This document shows positions 1-8,468 of a stretch of 64,000 nt of DNA, piece after piece. The stretch lies in contig NZ_CP149822.1 in NCBI RefSeq assembly GCF_038396755.1, positions 4,556,001 through 4,620,000 of the forward strand, given 5' to 3'. Both the position numbers and the translations under genes were made by a program. Position 1 is the first letter of the stretch. Every line of letters starts with the position of its first letter. The notes beneath the pieces were generated by a model. The model saw only the letters and a program-made list of their open reading frames with translations, ran no database searches and was not told the origin of the DNA. Source of the stretch: Chitinophaga pollutisoli (lineage in GTDB: Bacteria; Bacteroidota; Bacteroidia; Chitinophagales; Chitinophagaceae).

Positions 1-225
1 GTCAATGCCCAGGCCGTTAAGGGTGGAAACAACCAGTTGCTTGACCATTTCCCCGGAAATCCGGCCGTCTCTTCCGATCACCACTTTCCTGTTCTCCGCG
101 TTCTGCTTCAGCAGCCATGTACCGTAAGCCGCGGTGAACTTTACCACGTCGACAGGGGAAAGTCCTTCGCCGGGCTTGCCGCCGATGGTGCCGCGAATTC
201 CCGAAATTGATTTAATCAGTGCCAC
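1..225 (-). CDS. glmM: Phosphoglucosamine mutase, N-terminal part (runs off the window edge)
   Basis: The first 75 codons of a minus-strand gene whose remainder lies before base 1. The translation starts VALIKSISGIRGTIGGKPGE and continues with VVIGRDGRISGEMVKQ, the usual opening of Bacteroidota GlmM, which converts glucosamine-6-phosphate to glucosamine-1-phosphate in cytoplasmic UDP-GlcNAc synthesis. I chose the GTG at 225-223 because it matches the family start and there is no ATG in frame just upstream. The catalytic serine loop lies beyond the window. A related phospho-sugar mutase cannot be fully excluded from 75 residues. Confidence 0.82.
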   Translation of the reverse strand, partial: MALIKSISGIRGTIGGKPGEGLSPVDVVKFTAAYGTWLLKQNAENRKVVIGRDGRISGEMVKQLVVSTLNGLGID

Positions 226-330
226 TTTATTGGATTTTTTTAGGATGGCAAAGATAATCGATTCCGGGTTTATCGGCCCCGCTAATTTGTCAGGTCCCCA
301 AAGCCTCCCGGGATGTTGCGGCAATTAGTG

Positions 331-338
331 TATATTTG
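331..338 (+). promoter_or_regulatory. Bacteroidota -7 promoter box (TATATTTG)
   Basis: Exact match to the Bacteroidota -7 consensus TAnnTTTG, 58 bases before the LtaS-like gene, in the spacer between it and divergent glmM. A clear -33 TTG at the usual distance is not seen, so the call rests on the box and its position. Confidence 0.45.
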
Positions 339-396
339 CCGCTACGTATAAAATTTTACGGGAATATAACTTAAGCGAAATAATAAGATAACTAAG

Positions 397-2418
397 ATGA
401 TGCAGCTTTGGTCGCGGATACCCAGATACATCCGGTATATTTTTACCCAGACCTTGTACCTGTTCGGTTTCCTCGTGGCGTGGCGCCTGATCTTTTACTT
501 TTTCTTCTTCACCACCACCATCCGCGAAAGTGGCGCCATCGGCAAGGCCTGGCATCTCGGCCTCAAGTTCGACATGCGGCTGGCCCTGATCTGCATGGCA
601 CCCATCGCCCTGCTGGCTTTTATCTCGCGCGACCGCCTTTTCGGCCCAGGGTGGCTCCGCAGGCTGCATTTCGGCTATCTCGGCATATTGTACGTATTCC
701 TTACTTTCTTTTACGTGACCGACCTGGGGCACTACAGTTACCTCGGCATCCGTATCGAGCCCTCCGTCACCCGCTTCCTCGCCCAGGGCGAGCGCGCCAC
801 CAACGCCCGGATGCTCTGGGAAAGCTACCCGGTCATCAAAGGCGCCATCGGCATACTGCTATTGCTGGCTTTCGTTATCTGGTCGTACCGCTCCATCTTC
901 CGCCACTACGCCAACCAGGAGGGCGTGCCCGTACGCCCCAAAGCCTTCGCGGCCTGGGTGGTAGGCATCATCCTGCTGTTCGCCGCGGGGATTTACGCTA
1001 ACGTCGCCTATTTCCCCCTGCGCTGGAGCCAGGCCATGTTCACCCGCGATAACGGCATTACGTCACTCGCCCTCAACCCGGTGCTGTATTTCGTGTCCAA
1101 CTTCTCGGTGAAAGACGATACCTACGACATCAACCTGACGAAAAAATATTATAACCCGATCGCGGAATACCTCCAGGTCGATCATCCTGATTCCGTAGCG
1201 CTGCATTACGCCCGGACCGTGAAGGGCGACTCCCCCGGCAAACGCCCCAATGTGGTGATCGTGATGCTTGAATCTGGCGGCGCGGCTATGACTTCCATGT
1301 TCAATAACCCCACCAAAGCCACGCCCAACCTGCAAAAACTGGCAGACGAAGGCCTGTTTTTCGATAATTTCTACGTGCCGGCTATGAGCACCGCGCGGAC
1401 CGTCTTCGGCGTCACCACCGGGCTCCCGGATGTCTGCAAGTTCAAAACCGCTTCCCGCCACCCGGGGATTGTGGACCAGCGGGTGATCATGGACCAGTTC
1501 GATGGCTACGAAAAATATTACCTGCTCGGCGGCAACACCAACTGGGCCAATATCCGGGCGGTTTTCACCAATAACGTGGATGGCATCCAGATCTTCGAAG
1601 AAGGGTATTTCAAGGCGCCCAAGGCCGATGTTTGGGGCGTTTCCGACTTCGACCTGATCACCGAATCCGACGAAATCTTCCGGAAAGCCCACGAGGCGGG
1701 GAAGCCTTTTGTGGCATTCCTGCAAACGGCCGACAACCACGAGCCCTACACCACCACCGCCGGCAAAGGCGATTTCCGGAAACTGACGGGAAAAGAAGTG
1801 GACGCCGCGGCTTTCAAGGCGGCCGGCTGGCTGTCGGTGGACCAGTTCAACGCCATGCGCTACCTCGATTACAACGTGGGCTACCTGATGGAGCTGGCGG
1901 AAAAATCCGGTTACCTCGACAATACGATCTTCGTGTTTTTCGGCGACCATTCGGCCCGGCTAAACCCTTTCAAACATATGCCGCTGCCGGAATACGAGAT
2001 GGGCACCTTCGTGGACCACGTGCCCTGCATCATCTGGGCGCCGAAAATGGTGCAGCCGCGGAAAATCAGCCGGATGACCAGCCTGCTCGACGTGTACCCG
2101 ACTGTGGCGAAAATGGCCGGGGTGGATTTTACCAATTACACGATGGGCGTGGATATGCTCGATACCACCTTCGCCGGGGAGCGTTACGCTTTCGTGGTGT
2201 ATAACCGGGGCGAGACGTTTTACGGGCTGATGGGGAATAAATACTTTTGTGAAATAGGGATGGAAACGGGAAAGATGCGGTTGTACGACCTGGAAAGCAA
2301 CCCCATGGCGGATATAAGCCAGCAGCAACCGGAAATCGCGGAAAAACTGGATAAATTAACCCGCGGGTTTTACGAATCCTCCCGATATTTGATGTTTAAC
2401 AACAAGAAACCGAAATAA
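397..2418 (+). CDS. LTA synthase-family sulfatase-fold membrane enzyme
   Basis: A 673-residue inner-membrane protein with about five N-terminal membrane segments (roughly residues 15-40, 60-77, 92-110, 148-165, 185-205) and a periplasmic alkaline-phosphatase/sulfatase domain (about 283-600). Family landmarks are visible: VIVMLESGG with the metal-binding Glu near 292, the hydroxyl-rich STARTVFG near 331-338 where the nucleophile lies, and FFGDHSAR near 515. LtaS relatives transfer phosphoglycerol or phosphoethanolamine from lipids. In a Gram-negative the likely target is a glycan or lipid head group, and the actual substrate is unknown. ATG at 397 is followed by a second ATG at 400. The next gene begins 15 bases after the stop. 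Confidence 0.8.
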   Translation: MMQLWSRIPRYIRYIFTQTLYLFGFLVAWRLIFYFFFFTTTIRESGAIGKAWHLGLKFDMRLALICMAPIALLAFISRDRLFGPGWLRRLHFGYLGILYVFLTFFYVTDLGHYSYLGIRIEPSVTRFLAQGERATNARMLWESYPVIKGAIGILLLLAFVIWSYRSIFRHYANQEGVPVRPKAFAAWVVGIILLFAAGIYANVAYFPLRWSQAMFTRDNGITSLALNPVLYFVSNFSVKDDTYDINLTKKYYNPIAEYLQVDHPDSVALHYARTVKGDSPGKRPNVVIVMLESGGAAMTSMFNNPTKATPNLQKLADEGLFFDNFYVPAMSTARTVFGVTTGLPDVCKFKTASRHPGIVDQRVIMDQFDGYEKYYLLGGNTNWANIRAVFTNNVDGIQIFEEGYFKAPKADVWGVSDFDLITESDEIFRKAHEAGKPFVAFLQTADNHEPYTTTAGKGDFRKLTGKEVDAAAFKAAGWLSVDQFNAMRYLDYNVGYLMELAEKSGYLDNTIFVFFGDHSARLNPFKHMPLPEYEMGTFVDHVPCIIWAPKMVQPRKISRMTSLLDVYPTVAKMAGVDFTNYTMGVDMLDTTFAGERYAFVVYNRGETFYGLMGNKYFCEIGMETGKMRLYDLESNPMADISQQQPEIAEKLDKLTRGFYESSRYLMFNNKKPK

Positions 2419-2433
2419 TACGACCGACACGAC

Positions 2434-3183
2434 ATGGAAGTGCCGAAACAATGGTTCAAAGACTGGTTCAATTCACCGTATTATCACCTGCTGTACAGCA
2501 ACAGGGATGAGCGGGAAGCATCTGCATTCATAGACAAGCTGGTGGATTACCTGCGCCCTTCGCCCGGCGCGCTCATGCTGGACGTGGCCTGCGGCCGCGG
2601 GCGGCATGCCAAATACCTGGCGGACAAAGGATTCAACGTTACCGGCATCGACCTGTCGGAAGAAAGCATCGCCGCGGCGCGGAAGCTGGAAAACGGGCAC
2701 CTGAGCTTTTTCCAGCACGACATGCGGCTGCCGTTCCGGATCAATTATTTTGACATCGTATTCAATTTCTTCACCAGTTTCGGGTATTTCGAAACCCGGC
2801 ATGAGAACGATAACGCCCTGCGGACGCTGGCCAACAGCCTGAAACCGGGCGGAAGGCTGGTGCTGGATTACCTGAACAGCTCGTTTGTGGCCGCGCACCT
2901 GGTGCCGGCGGAGATCCGGGAGAAGGAAGATGTGGTGTTTGATATCCACCGCGAGGTGGCGGGCGGGAAGTTCCTGAAGGAGATCCGTATCCTCGACCGG
3001 AGGAAGCTGTTCAGGACAACGTTCGCCGAGCGCGTTTCGGCGTTTACCCTGGCGGATTTCCGGGAGATGTTCGCGCTGCAGAAGCTCGAGATCACGGATG
3101 TTTTCGGGGATTATCATTTTAACACCTTCGATGAGGCGCATTCTCCGCGGCTGATCCTCGTCGCCCAAAAACCAACTTCCTGA
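2434..3183 (+). CDS. Class I SAM-dependent methyltransferase
   Basis: A 249-residue soluble Rossmann-fold methyltransferase. Motif I reads LDVACGRGRHAKYL near residues 46-60, with the acidic ribose-binding residue in VTGIDLS and a later NSLKPGGRLVLDYL block. The substrate cannot be read from the sequence. It sits between the LtaS-like gene and a PAP2 phosphatase, with its stop overlapping the next start (TGATG), so a lipid or envelope precursor is a reasonable but unproven guess. Confidence 0.8.
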   Translation: MEVPKQWFKDWFNSPYYHLLYSNRDEREASAFIDKLVDYLRPSPGALMLDVACGRGRHAKYLADKGFNVTGIDLSEESIAAARKLENGHLSFFQHDMRLPFRINYFDIVFNFFTSFGYFETRHENDNALRTLANSLKPGGRLVLDYLNSSFVAAHLVPAEIREKEDVVFDIHREVAGGKFLKEIRILDRRKLFRTTFAERVSAFTLADFREMFALQKLEITDVFGDYHFNTFDEAHSPRLILVAQKPTS

Positions 3184-3764
3184 TGGGAACCTTGCTCACC
3201 TGGGACCTGGTCCTGTTTTTCAACATCAACAGTAAATGGACGAGCCCTTTCCTGGACAGCTGGCTGCCCTGGATGCGGGAGCCCTATTTATGGGCCCCCC
3301 TGTACCTGTTCCTGCTTGTGCTGGTGTTATATAACTGGGGCTGGAAAGGCTTTTGGTGGATCGTATTCTTCATCCTGACTTTCGCCATGTGCGACCAGGG
3401 CAGCAGTTTCCTGAAGGGCCTCGTAGGCCGTTTGCGGCCTGCGAATGATCCGAATATCGCGCCGTATGTGCGTATTATGGTTGGATATTACCCCCAAAGC
3501 GGGAGTTTCACCTCTTCACATGCAGCCAACCATTTCGGGCTGGCCATGTTTTGTTTTTTAACACTCCGTTCCTATTTACGCCGCTGGGCCTGGCTGTTTT
3601 TCGTGTGGGCGGCGGTGATTTGCTACGCGCAGGTATATGTGGGGGTTCACTACCCGACAGACATCCTGGGCGGGGCGCTGCTGGGCTGCCTGGCGGGCAC
3701 CCTGGGCGGAGGGTTCTTCAACCGCAGGATCGGGCTGGATCCATTACCTGAACGTACAACATGA
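3183..3764 (+). CDS. PAP2-family membrane phosphatase
   Basis: A 193-residue polytopic membrane protein with the three PAP2 signatures: KGLVGRLRP (near 80, the KxxxxxxRP block), TSSHAANH (near 115, standing for the PSGH block) and YVGVHYPTDILGG (near 155, with the catalytic His and Asp). Such enzymes dephosphorylate undecaprenyl diphosphate, phosphatidate or lipid A at the outer face of the inner membrane. The Arg normally opening the third motif appears replaced. The start overlaps the upstream stop by one base, and the stop overlaps the next start by four bases, indicating one operon. Confidence 0.85.
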   Translation: MGTLLTWDLVLFFNINSKWTSPFLDSWLPWMREPYLWAPLYLFLLVLVLYNWGWKGFWWIVFFILTFAMCDQGSSFLKGLVGRLRPANDPNIAPYVRIMVGYYPQSGSFTSSHAANHFGLAMFCFLTLRSYLRRWAWLFFVWAAVICYAQVYVGVHYPTDILGGALLGCLAGTLGGGFFNRRIGLDPLPERTT

Positions 3765-4495
3765 ACATAGCTTATCTCATACTCATCCTGGCCGCCACCA
3801 TCGCTGGCGGCATGATCCCCATGATTTTCAAGCGGATCAGTCCCGGCCTGCCGATTTACCTGCTGGCGTTTACAGGCGCTTTCCTGTTCGGGGTAACGAT
3901 CATGCACCTGCTGCCCGAAGTGTACCACGAGCTGGGGCATTCCGCGGGGATTTATATCGTGCTCGGCTTCTTTTTGCAGGTGTTCCTCCAGCAGCTGAGC
4001 CATGGCATGGAGCACGGGCATACCCATCTGCCGCAGGCGCAGGGGCACCATCCTATCGCGGTGACGCCGCTGCTGGTGGGGCTTTCCATCCACGCTTTCA
4101 TGGAAGGCATCCCGCTGGGGTTCCATTTTGAAGACAAATCGGCCCTGCCTTCACTCATGCTGGGCGTGATGACCCATAAAATTCCCGAATCCCTCACGCT
4201 CATCACCGTGATGATCCATGCAGGGCAATCCCGCGGGAAACTCTGGCGCATACTCATCATTTTCTCGCTTGTCACGCCTTTTTCGGCCCTGCTGGCGGGA
4301 TGGATGGGAGAGAAGTCGGAAACCGTCACCCATTCGCTGATTTACATCGTGGCGCTGGTGATCGGGGCCTTCCTGCATATCTCCACAACGATCTTTTACG
4401 AAAGCGGTACCAAACACCACGAACTCAGCGGTAAAAAGATTTTGGCTATCGCCATCGGCCTCGCGCTGGCATTTGTTACCCTGATATTTGAATAA
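3761..4495 (+). CDS. ZIP-family metal transporter
   Basis: A 244-residue protein with about eight membrane segments. A histidine-rich cytoplasmic loop (HGMEHGHTHLPQAQGHHP, near residues 82-99) separates the two halves, as in ZIP importers. The metal site motifs HAFMEGIPLG and HKIPESL in TM4 and TM5 are intact. It probably moves Zn2+ or another divalent cation into the cytoplasm. The start overlaps the PAP2 stop as ATGA, so the two are translationally coupled. Confidence 0.85.
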   Translation: MNIAYLILILAATIAGGMIPMIFKRISPGLPIYLLAFTGAFLFGVTIMHLLPEVYHELGHSAGIYIVLGFFLQVFLQQLSHGMEHGHTHLPQAQGHHPIAVTPLLVGLSIHAFMEGIPLGFHFEDKSALPSLMLGVMTHKIPESLTLITVMIHAGQSRGKLWRILIIFSLVTPFSALLAGWMGEKSETVTHSLIYIVALVIGAFLHISTTIFYESGTKHHELSGKKILAIAIGLALAFVTLIFE

Positions 4496-4519
4496 TTAAT
4501 TATTTTTAGGCTTAATATT

Positions 4520-5806
4520 ATGGAAGTCGTCATTATCCTCGTCCTCATATTGCTAAACGGCATCTTCTCAATGGCGGAGATTGCCCTGGTTTCCGCAAGG
4601 AAAGCGCGCCTCGAAAGCGCAGCCAAGCAGGGGGACGACAAAGCCAAGGCAGCGCTGAAGCTGTCCAATTCCCCGGACACGTTTTTGTCCACCGTCCAGA
4701 TCGGCATTACGCTGATCGGTATTTTGACCGGTTTGTATTCCGGCGAACAACTGAAGGAAGATGTAAAAGGCTTCGTAATGCAATGGCCGGCACTTGTCGC
4801 CTACAGCAACGCGATTGCCACGGCCATCATCGTCATCTGCGTTACGTATTTTACCCTCGTGCTGGGCGAATTGCTGCCTAAGCGCATCGGCCTGGCGAAC
4901 CCCGAGTTGATCGCCAAGAACGTAGCCAAGCCCATGACCTTCATTTCCCGCGTTACCTTCCCGTTCGTCTGGCTGCTGAGCCGCTCCACCGCGGCCCTCG
5001 TAAGCCTCTTCGGGCTGAAGCGCTCGTCGGACAACAACGTGACGGAGGAAGAAATCAAGGCCATCATTTCCGAGGGTACCTCTTCCGGCGCCATCGAGGA
5101 AACCGAGCAGGAAATCATCGAACGGGTGTTCCACCTGGGCGACCGTAATATCACTTCCCTCATGACGCACCGGACCGACATCGTTTGGCTCGACGTCAAC
5201 GAGGAAATGGAATCCTACAAACGCAAGATCAAACAGGCCCCGCACTCCGTTTACCCCGTGTGCGAGGGGCAGATCGACAATATCCGCGGCATCCTCACGA
5301 TCAAGGACCTGTACACCGCGGGCAACGTGGCCGTGCTGAAGGATATCATGAAGAAACCCCTCTTCATCCCGGAAAACAATTCCGCCTACCAGGTGCTGGA
5401 AAAATTCAAGGAAACCCAGATCCATGCCGCGTTTATCGTGGATGAATACGGTACTTTCCTCGGGATGATCACCCTGAACGATATCCTGGAAGCCATCGTA
5501 GGTGATATGCCGGAGACCGGCCAGGACGATTACAACATGGTTAAACGGGAGGATGGAAGCTATCTCGTTGACGCTCAGATACCTTTCTACGATTTTCTCT
5601 CCGAATTCGATATGGAAGACCAGATGGCGGAGTTCGAACAGGAGTTCGACACCCTCGCCGGATTCATTCTACACCACCTCGAACACATCCCCCAAACCGG
5701 TGAAAAGCTGGAATGGCGCAAGTTTACCTTCGAAATCATCGACATGGACGCACACCGGATCGACAAAATTCTGGTGACTCCGCCTGCGAATATTGAAGAA
5801 GAGTAA
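4520..5806 (+). CDS. CNNM/CorC (HlyC) family membrane protein with CBS pair
   Basis: A 428-residue protein with a DUF21 transmembrane domain (about residues 1-190), a CBS pair (about 205-330, from MTHRTDIVWLD to the second repeat ending in LNDILEAIVGD) and a C-terminal CorC/HlyC transporter-associated domain (about 345-420). The family exports or regulates Mg2+/Co2+; the old name hemolysin is misleading. It follows the ZIP gene by 24 bases, suggesting a shared cation-handling transcript. A hairpin follows at 5818. Confidence 0.87.
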   Translation: MEVVIILVLILLNGIFSMAEIALVSARKARLESAAKQGDDKAKAALKLSNSPDTFLSTVQIGITLIGILTGLYSGEQLKEDVKGFVMQWPALVAYSNAIATAIIVICVTYFTLVLGELLPKRIGLANPELIAKNVAKPMTFISRVTFPFVWLLSRSTAALVSLFGLKRSSDNNVTEEEIKAIISEGTSSGAIEETEQEIIERVFHLGDRNITSLMTHRTDIVWLDVNEEMESYKRKIKQAPHSVYPVCEGQIDNIRGILTIKDLYTAGNVAVLKDIMKKPLFIPENNSAYQVLEKFKETQIHAAFIVDEYGTFLGMITLNDILEAIVGDMPETGQDDYNMVKREDGSYLVDAQIPFYDFLSEFDMEDQMAEFEQEFDTLAGFILHHLEHIPQTGEKLEWRKFTFEIIDMDAHRIDKILVTPPANIEEE

Positions 5807-5817
5807 TAAATTTACAT

Positions 5818-5847
5818 CCCGAAATGCACCTCAAAAGGCATTTCGGG
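5818..5847 (+). terminator. Terminator-like perfect hairpin without strong U tract
   Basis: A perfect 10-bp inverted repeat (CCCGAAATGC and GCATTTCGGG) around a 10-base loop, 12 bases after the CNNM stop. No T run follows, so it may slow or protect the transcript rather than terminate cleanly. It separates the housekeeping operon from the pigment cluster. From here to 6043 I see no gene. Confidence 0.5.
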
Positions 5848-5996
5848 AATGTATTGCCAGACCGGAACCGAACGAGACAGGAGACCTCCACCTAACATTG
5901 AAAGATCTAACTAGTTGAATGCCAAAGGAGTATGATAGCCCCTGCCCGTCCGCGAAAAATTGGAGACTGGATATTAGGAAAAAAACATCTTTATCT

Positions 5997-6004
5997 TAAT
6001 TTTG
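5997..6004 (+). promoter_or_regulatory. Candidate promoter of the pigment operon (TAATTTTG)
   Basis: Exact TAnnTTTG box 39 bases before the ammonia-lyase start, the first gene of the co-directional 25-kb cluster. It lies in an AT-rich stretch, but no -33 element is clear at 19-21 bases upstream. The same eight bases recur at 9725-9732 before the first acyl carrier protein gene. Confidence 0.45.
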
Positions 6005-6043
6005 AGCGCTTTTTTACATAAACAAATAATTTAATTTAATATA

Positions 6044-7618
6044 ATGGTTGTACTAGGAAGTAAGGTGCTTTCTTTGGAAGAAGTACATAGAGTTTTGTTT
6101 GAAGGGGAAGAGTTGGTACTCGATGCAACAGCCGTACAGCATGTGAATGACAACTTCAGTTTCCTGAAGGTATTTTCCGCCAAGAAGCTCATTTACGGGA
6201 TCAATACGGGTTTTGGCCCTATGGCGCAATACCGCATACCGGAGAAAGACACGCTCGAACTGCAATATAACCTCATCCGCAGCCACAGTTCGGGAGCGGG
6301 CAAATGCCTGGCGCCCATCCACACCAAAGCCCTGATGATCGCCCGGCTGAGCAGCTTCATGCAGGGCTATTCCGGGGTGCATACCGACCTGGTGTACCTC
6401 CTCCGCGACCTGATCAACCATAATATTTACCCCTGCATTTACGAGCACGGCGGCGTGGGCGCGAGCGGCGACCTCGTGCAGCTGGCCCACCTGGCGCATG
6501 CGCTCATCGGGGAGGGGAATGTTTTATACGAAGACGAGATCCGCCCGGCAGCGGAAGTTTTCGAACAGCTGGGGCTCAAACCGCTCACGGTGCACATCCG
6601 CGAAGGGCTCGCCCTCATCAACGGCACTTCGGCCATGACGGGCATCGCGCTGGTCAACCTCATCGAAGCCCGCAAACTGCTGCTCTGGAGCTGCTCCCTC
6701 AGTGCCATGATCAACGAAGTGGTAGAGGCGTTCGACGATCACCTCAGCTACGAGCTCAACATCGTAAAGCGCCATACCGGTCAGAACAAAGTCGCGGAAA
6801 TGATGCGCGGCATGCTCGAAGGATCCAAAATGATCCGCCACCGGCCCGATCACTTCTATAAAGAACTGGAAGAAGAAATTTTTAAAGACAAAGTACAGGA
6901 ATATTACTCCCTGCGCTGCGTTCCGCAGATACTCGGCCCCATTTACGACATCCTCATGCAGGCCGAAACCATCATTGTGGGCGAGCTCAACTCCGTGAGC
7001 GACAACCCGGTGGTGGACCATAAGCAGGAAAACGTGTTCCATGGCGGCAATTTCCACGGCGATTACATTTCGCTCGAAATGGATAAATTGAAAATCGCCA
7101 TGACAAAACTGTCCATGCTCAGCGAGCGCCAGCTCAATTATCTCATGAACGACAAGCTGAACCACAAGTTCCCGCCGTTTATGAACCTCGGCAAGCTGGG
7201 CTTCAACTTCGGCATGCAGGGCGTGCAGTTCACCGCTACCTCTACCGTGGCCGAGAACCAGACCCTCAGCTACCCGATGTATCTGCACAGCATCCCGAAC
7301 AACAACGACAACCAGGATATCGTGAGCATGGGCTGCAACGCGGCGCAGCTGACGTATAAAGTGATTGAGAATACCTTCGAAGTGCTGACGGTGCAGGTGA
7401 TGACGCTCCTCCAGGCAGTGGATTACCTGAATTGCCAGGACCGCCTGGGCGCCTTCACTTTCAAGATCTATCAGGACATCAGGGCTATTTTCCCTAAATT
7501 TATCGACGACGCGCCCCGTTATGCAGACGTGCAGCGCATCAAGGCTTACCTCATGCGGCACGAGCCCGTAGTGGCCGAGCAAACCGTAGGGAAGCGGAAG
7601 AAATCTTCCGTGCAGTAG
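6044..7618 (+). CDS. Aromatic amino acid ammonia-lyase (tyrosine/histidine type), pigment starter supply
   Basis: A 524-residue MIO-dependent lyase. The Ala-Ser-Gly that cyclises to the MIO cofactor is at 140-142 in GGVGASGDLVQLAH. The catalytic Tyr is in YGINTGFG (Y51), and NGTSAMTG is near 193-200. It deaminates an aromatic amino acid to an acrylate. At the selectivity position it has Ser80-His81, as in histidine lyases, not the His-Leu of Rhodobacter tyrosine lyase. However, lyases of flexirubin clusters, such as the Flavobacterium johnsoniae enzyme, are tyrosine-specific. Given the neighbours, 4-coumarate from tyrosine as the polyene starter is the best reading. Confidence 0.85.
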   Translation: MVVLGSKVLSLEEVHRVLFEGEELVLDATAVQHVNDNFSFLKVFSAKKLIYGINTGFGPMAQYRIPEKDTLELQYNLIRSHSSGAGKCLAPIHTKALMIARLSSFMQGYSGVHTDLVYLLRDLINHNIYPCIYEHGGVGASGDLVQLAHLAHALIGEGNVLYEDEIRPAAEVFEQLGLKPLTVHIREGLALINGTSAMTGIALVNLIEARKLLLWSCSLSAMINEVVEAFDDHLSYELNIVKRHTGQNKVAEMMRGMLEGSKMIRHRPDHFYKELEEEIFKDKVQEYYSLRCVPQILGPIYDILMQAETIIVGELNSVSDNPVVDHKQENVFHGGNFHGDYISLEMDKLKIAMTKLSMLSERQLNYLMNDKLNHKFPPFMNLGKLGFNFGMQGVQFTATSTVAENQTLSYPMYLHSIPNNNDNQDIVSMGCNAAQLTYKVIENTFEVLTVQVMTLLQAVDYLNCQDRLGAFTFKIYQDIRAIFPKFIDDAPRYADVQRIKAYLMRHEPVVAEQTVGKRKKSSVQ

Positions 7619-7660
7619 CAATATTATTAAGAAACAACAGCATAAGAAACAATTACACGG

Positions 7661-8389
7661 ATGAAATGCGCATTGATAACAGGAGGTTCCCGCGGCATCG
7701 GCAGGGCGGTTTGCGTCAGGCTGGCGGAGCAGGGATATCATATCCTGATCAATTATAAAGGCAATACGGCCGCGGCGGAAGAAACCCTCGAAGCCGTACG
7801 CCAGCAGGGTACAGACGGCACTTTGCTCAAATTCGACGTCGGCAACGAAACCGAAGTGAACGAAGTGCTCGGCGCCTGGATAGACGCCAATAAAGACAAA
7901 CAGATCGAAGTGCTGGTGAACAACGCCGGCATCCGGGAAGACATGCTGCTGTTCCAGATGTCGACCGAGAAATGGAAGAGCGTCCTCGACGCGAGCCTCG
8001 ACGGCTTTTTCTATGTAACCAAGCTGGTGCTGACCGGTATGCTCATGAAGCGCTACGGCCGCATCGTGAACATGGTGTCGCTTTCCGGTTTGAAGGGAAC
8101 CCCCGGCCAGGTGAACTACAGCGCCGCCAAGGCCGGCCTCATCGGCGCAACTAAAGCCCTCGCGCAGGAAGTCGCCAAGCGCAACGTAACCGTCAACGCC
8201 GTGGCGCCCGGTTTCATCCGGACTGACATGACCGAGGGCCTGCCCGAAAAGGAGCTTTCCGCCATGGTGCCCATGCAACGCTTCGGTACGGCCGAGGAAG
8301 TAGCGGAGGCAGTGGCGTTTTTGTCGTCTAAAGGCGCTTCCTACATCACGGGGGAGGTCCTCAACATCAACGGCGGGCTCTATTCCTGA
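7661..8389 (+). CDS. 3-oxoacyl-ACP reductase (FabG-like SDR)
   Basis: A 242-residue short-chain dehydrogenase with the NADPH-binding GGSRGIG (8-14), NNAG (87-90), the active-site Ser near 140-142 and Tyr153/Lys157 in NYSAAK. It ends in the usual SYITGEVLNINGG. It would reduce the beta-keto group after each condensation on the pigment acyl carrier protein, the role of ApeQ in aryl polyene clusters. It begins 42 bases after the lyase. Confidence 0.9.
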   Translation: MKCALITGGSRGIGRAVCVRLAEQGYHILINYKGNTAAAEETLEAVRQQGTDGTLLKFDVGNETEVNEVLGAWIDANKDKQIEVLVNNAGIREDMLLFQMSTEKWKSVLDASLDGFFYVTKLVLTGMLMKRYGRIVNMVSLSGLKGTPGQVNYSAAKAGLIGATKALAQEVAKRNVTVNAVAPGFIRTDMTEGLPEKELSAMVPMQRFGTAEEVAEAVAFLSSKGASYITGEVLNINGGLYS

Positions 8390-8468
8390 TTCCGCGGCAG
8401 CAGGCAGCATAGTAAAACAAAACGAACCAGGGGCCCCGGGGCTCCGCGATGATAACTCAACATAGCGC

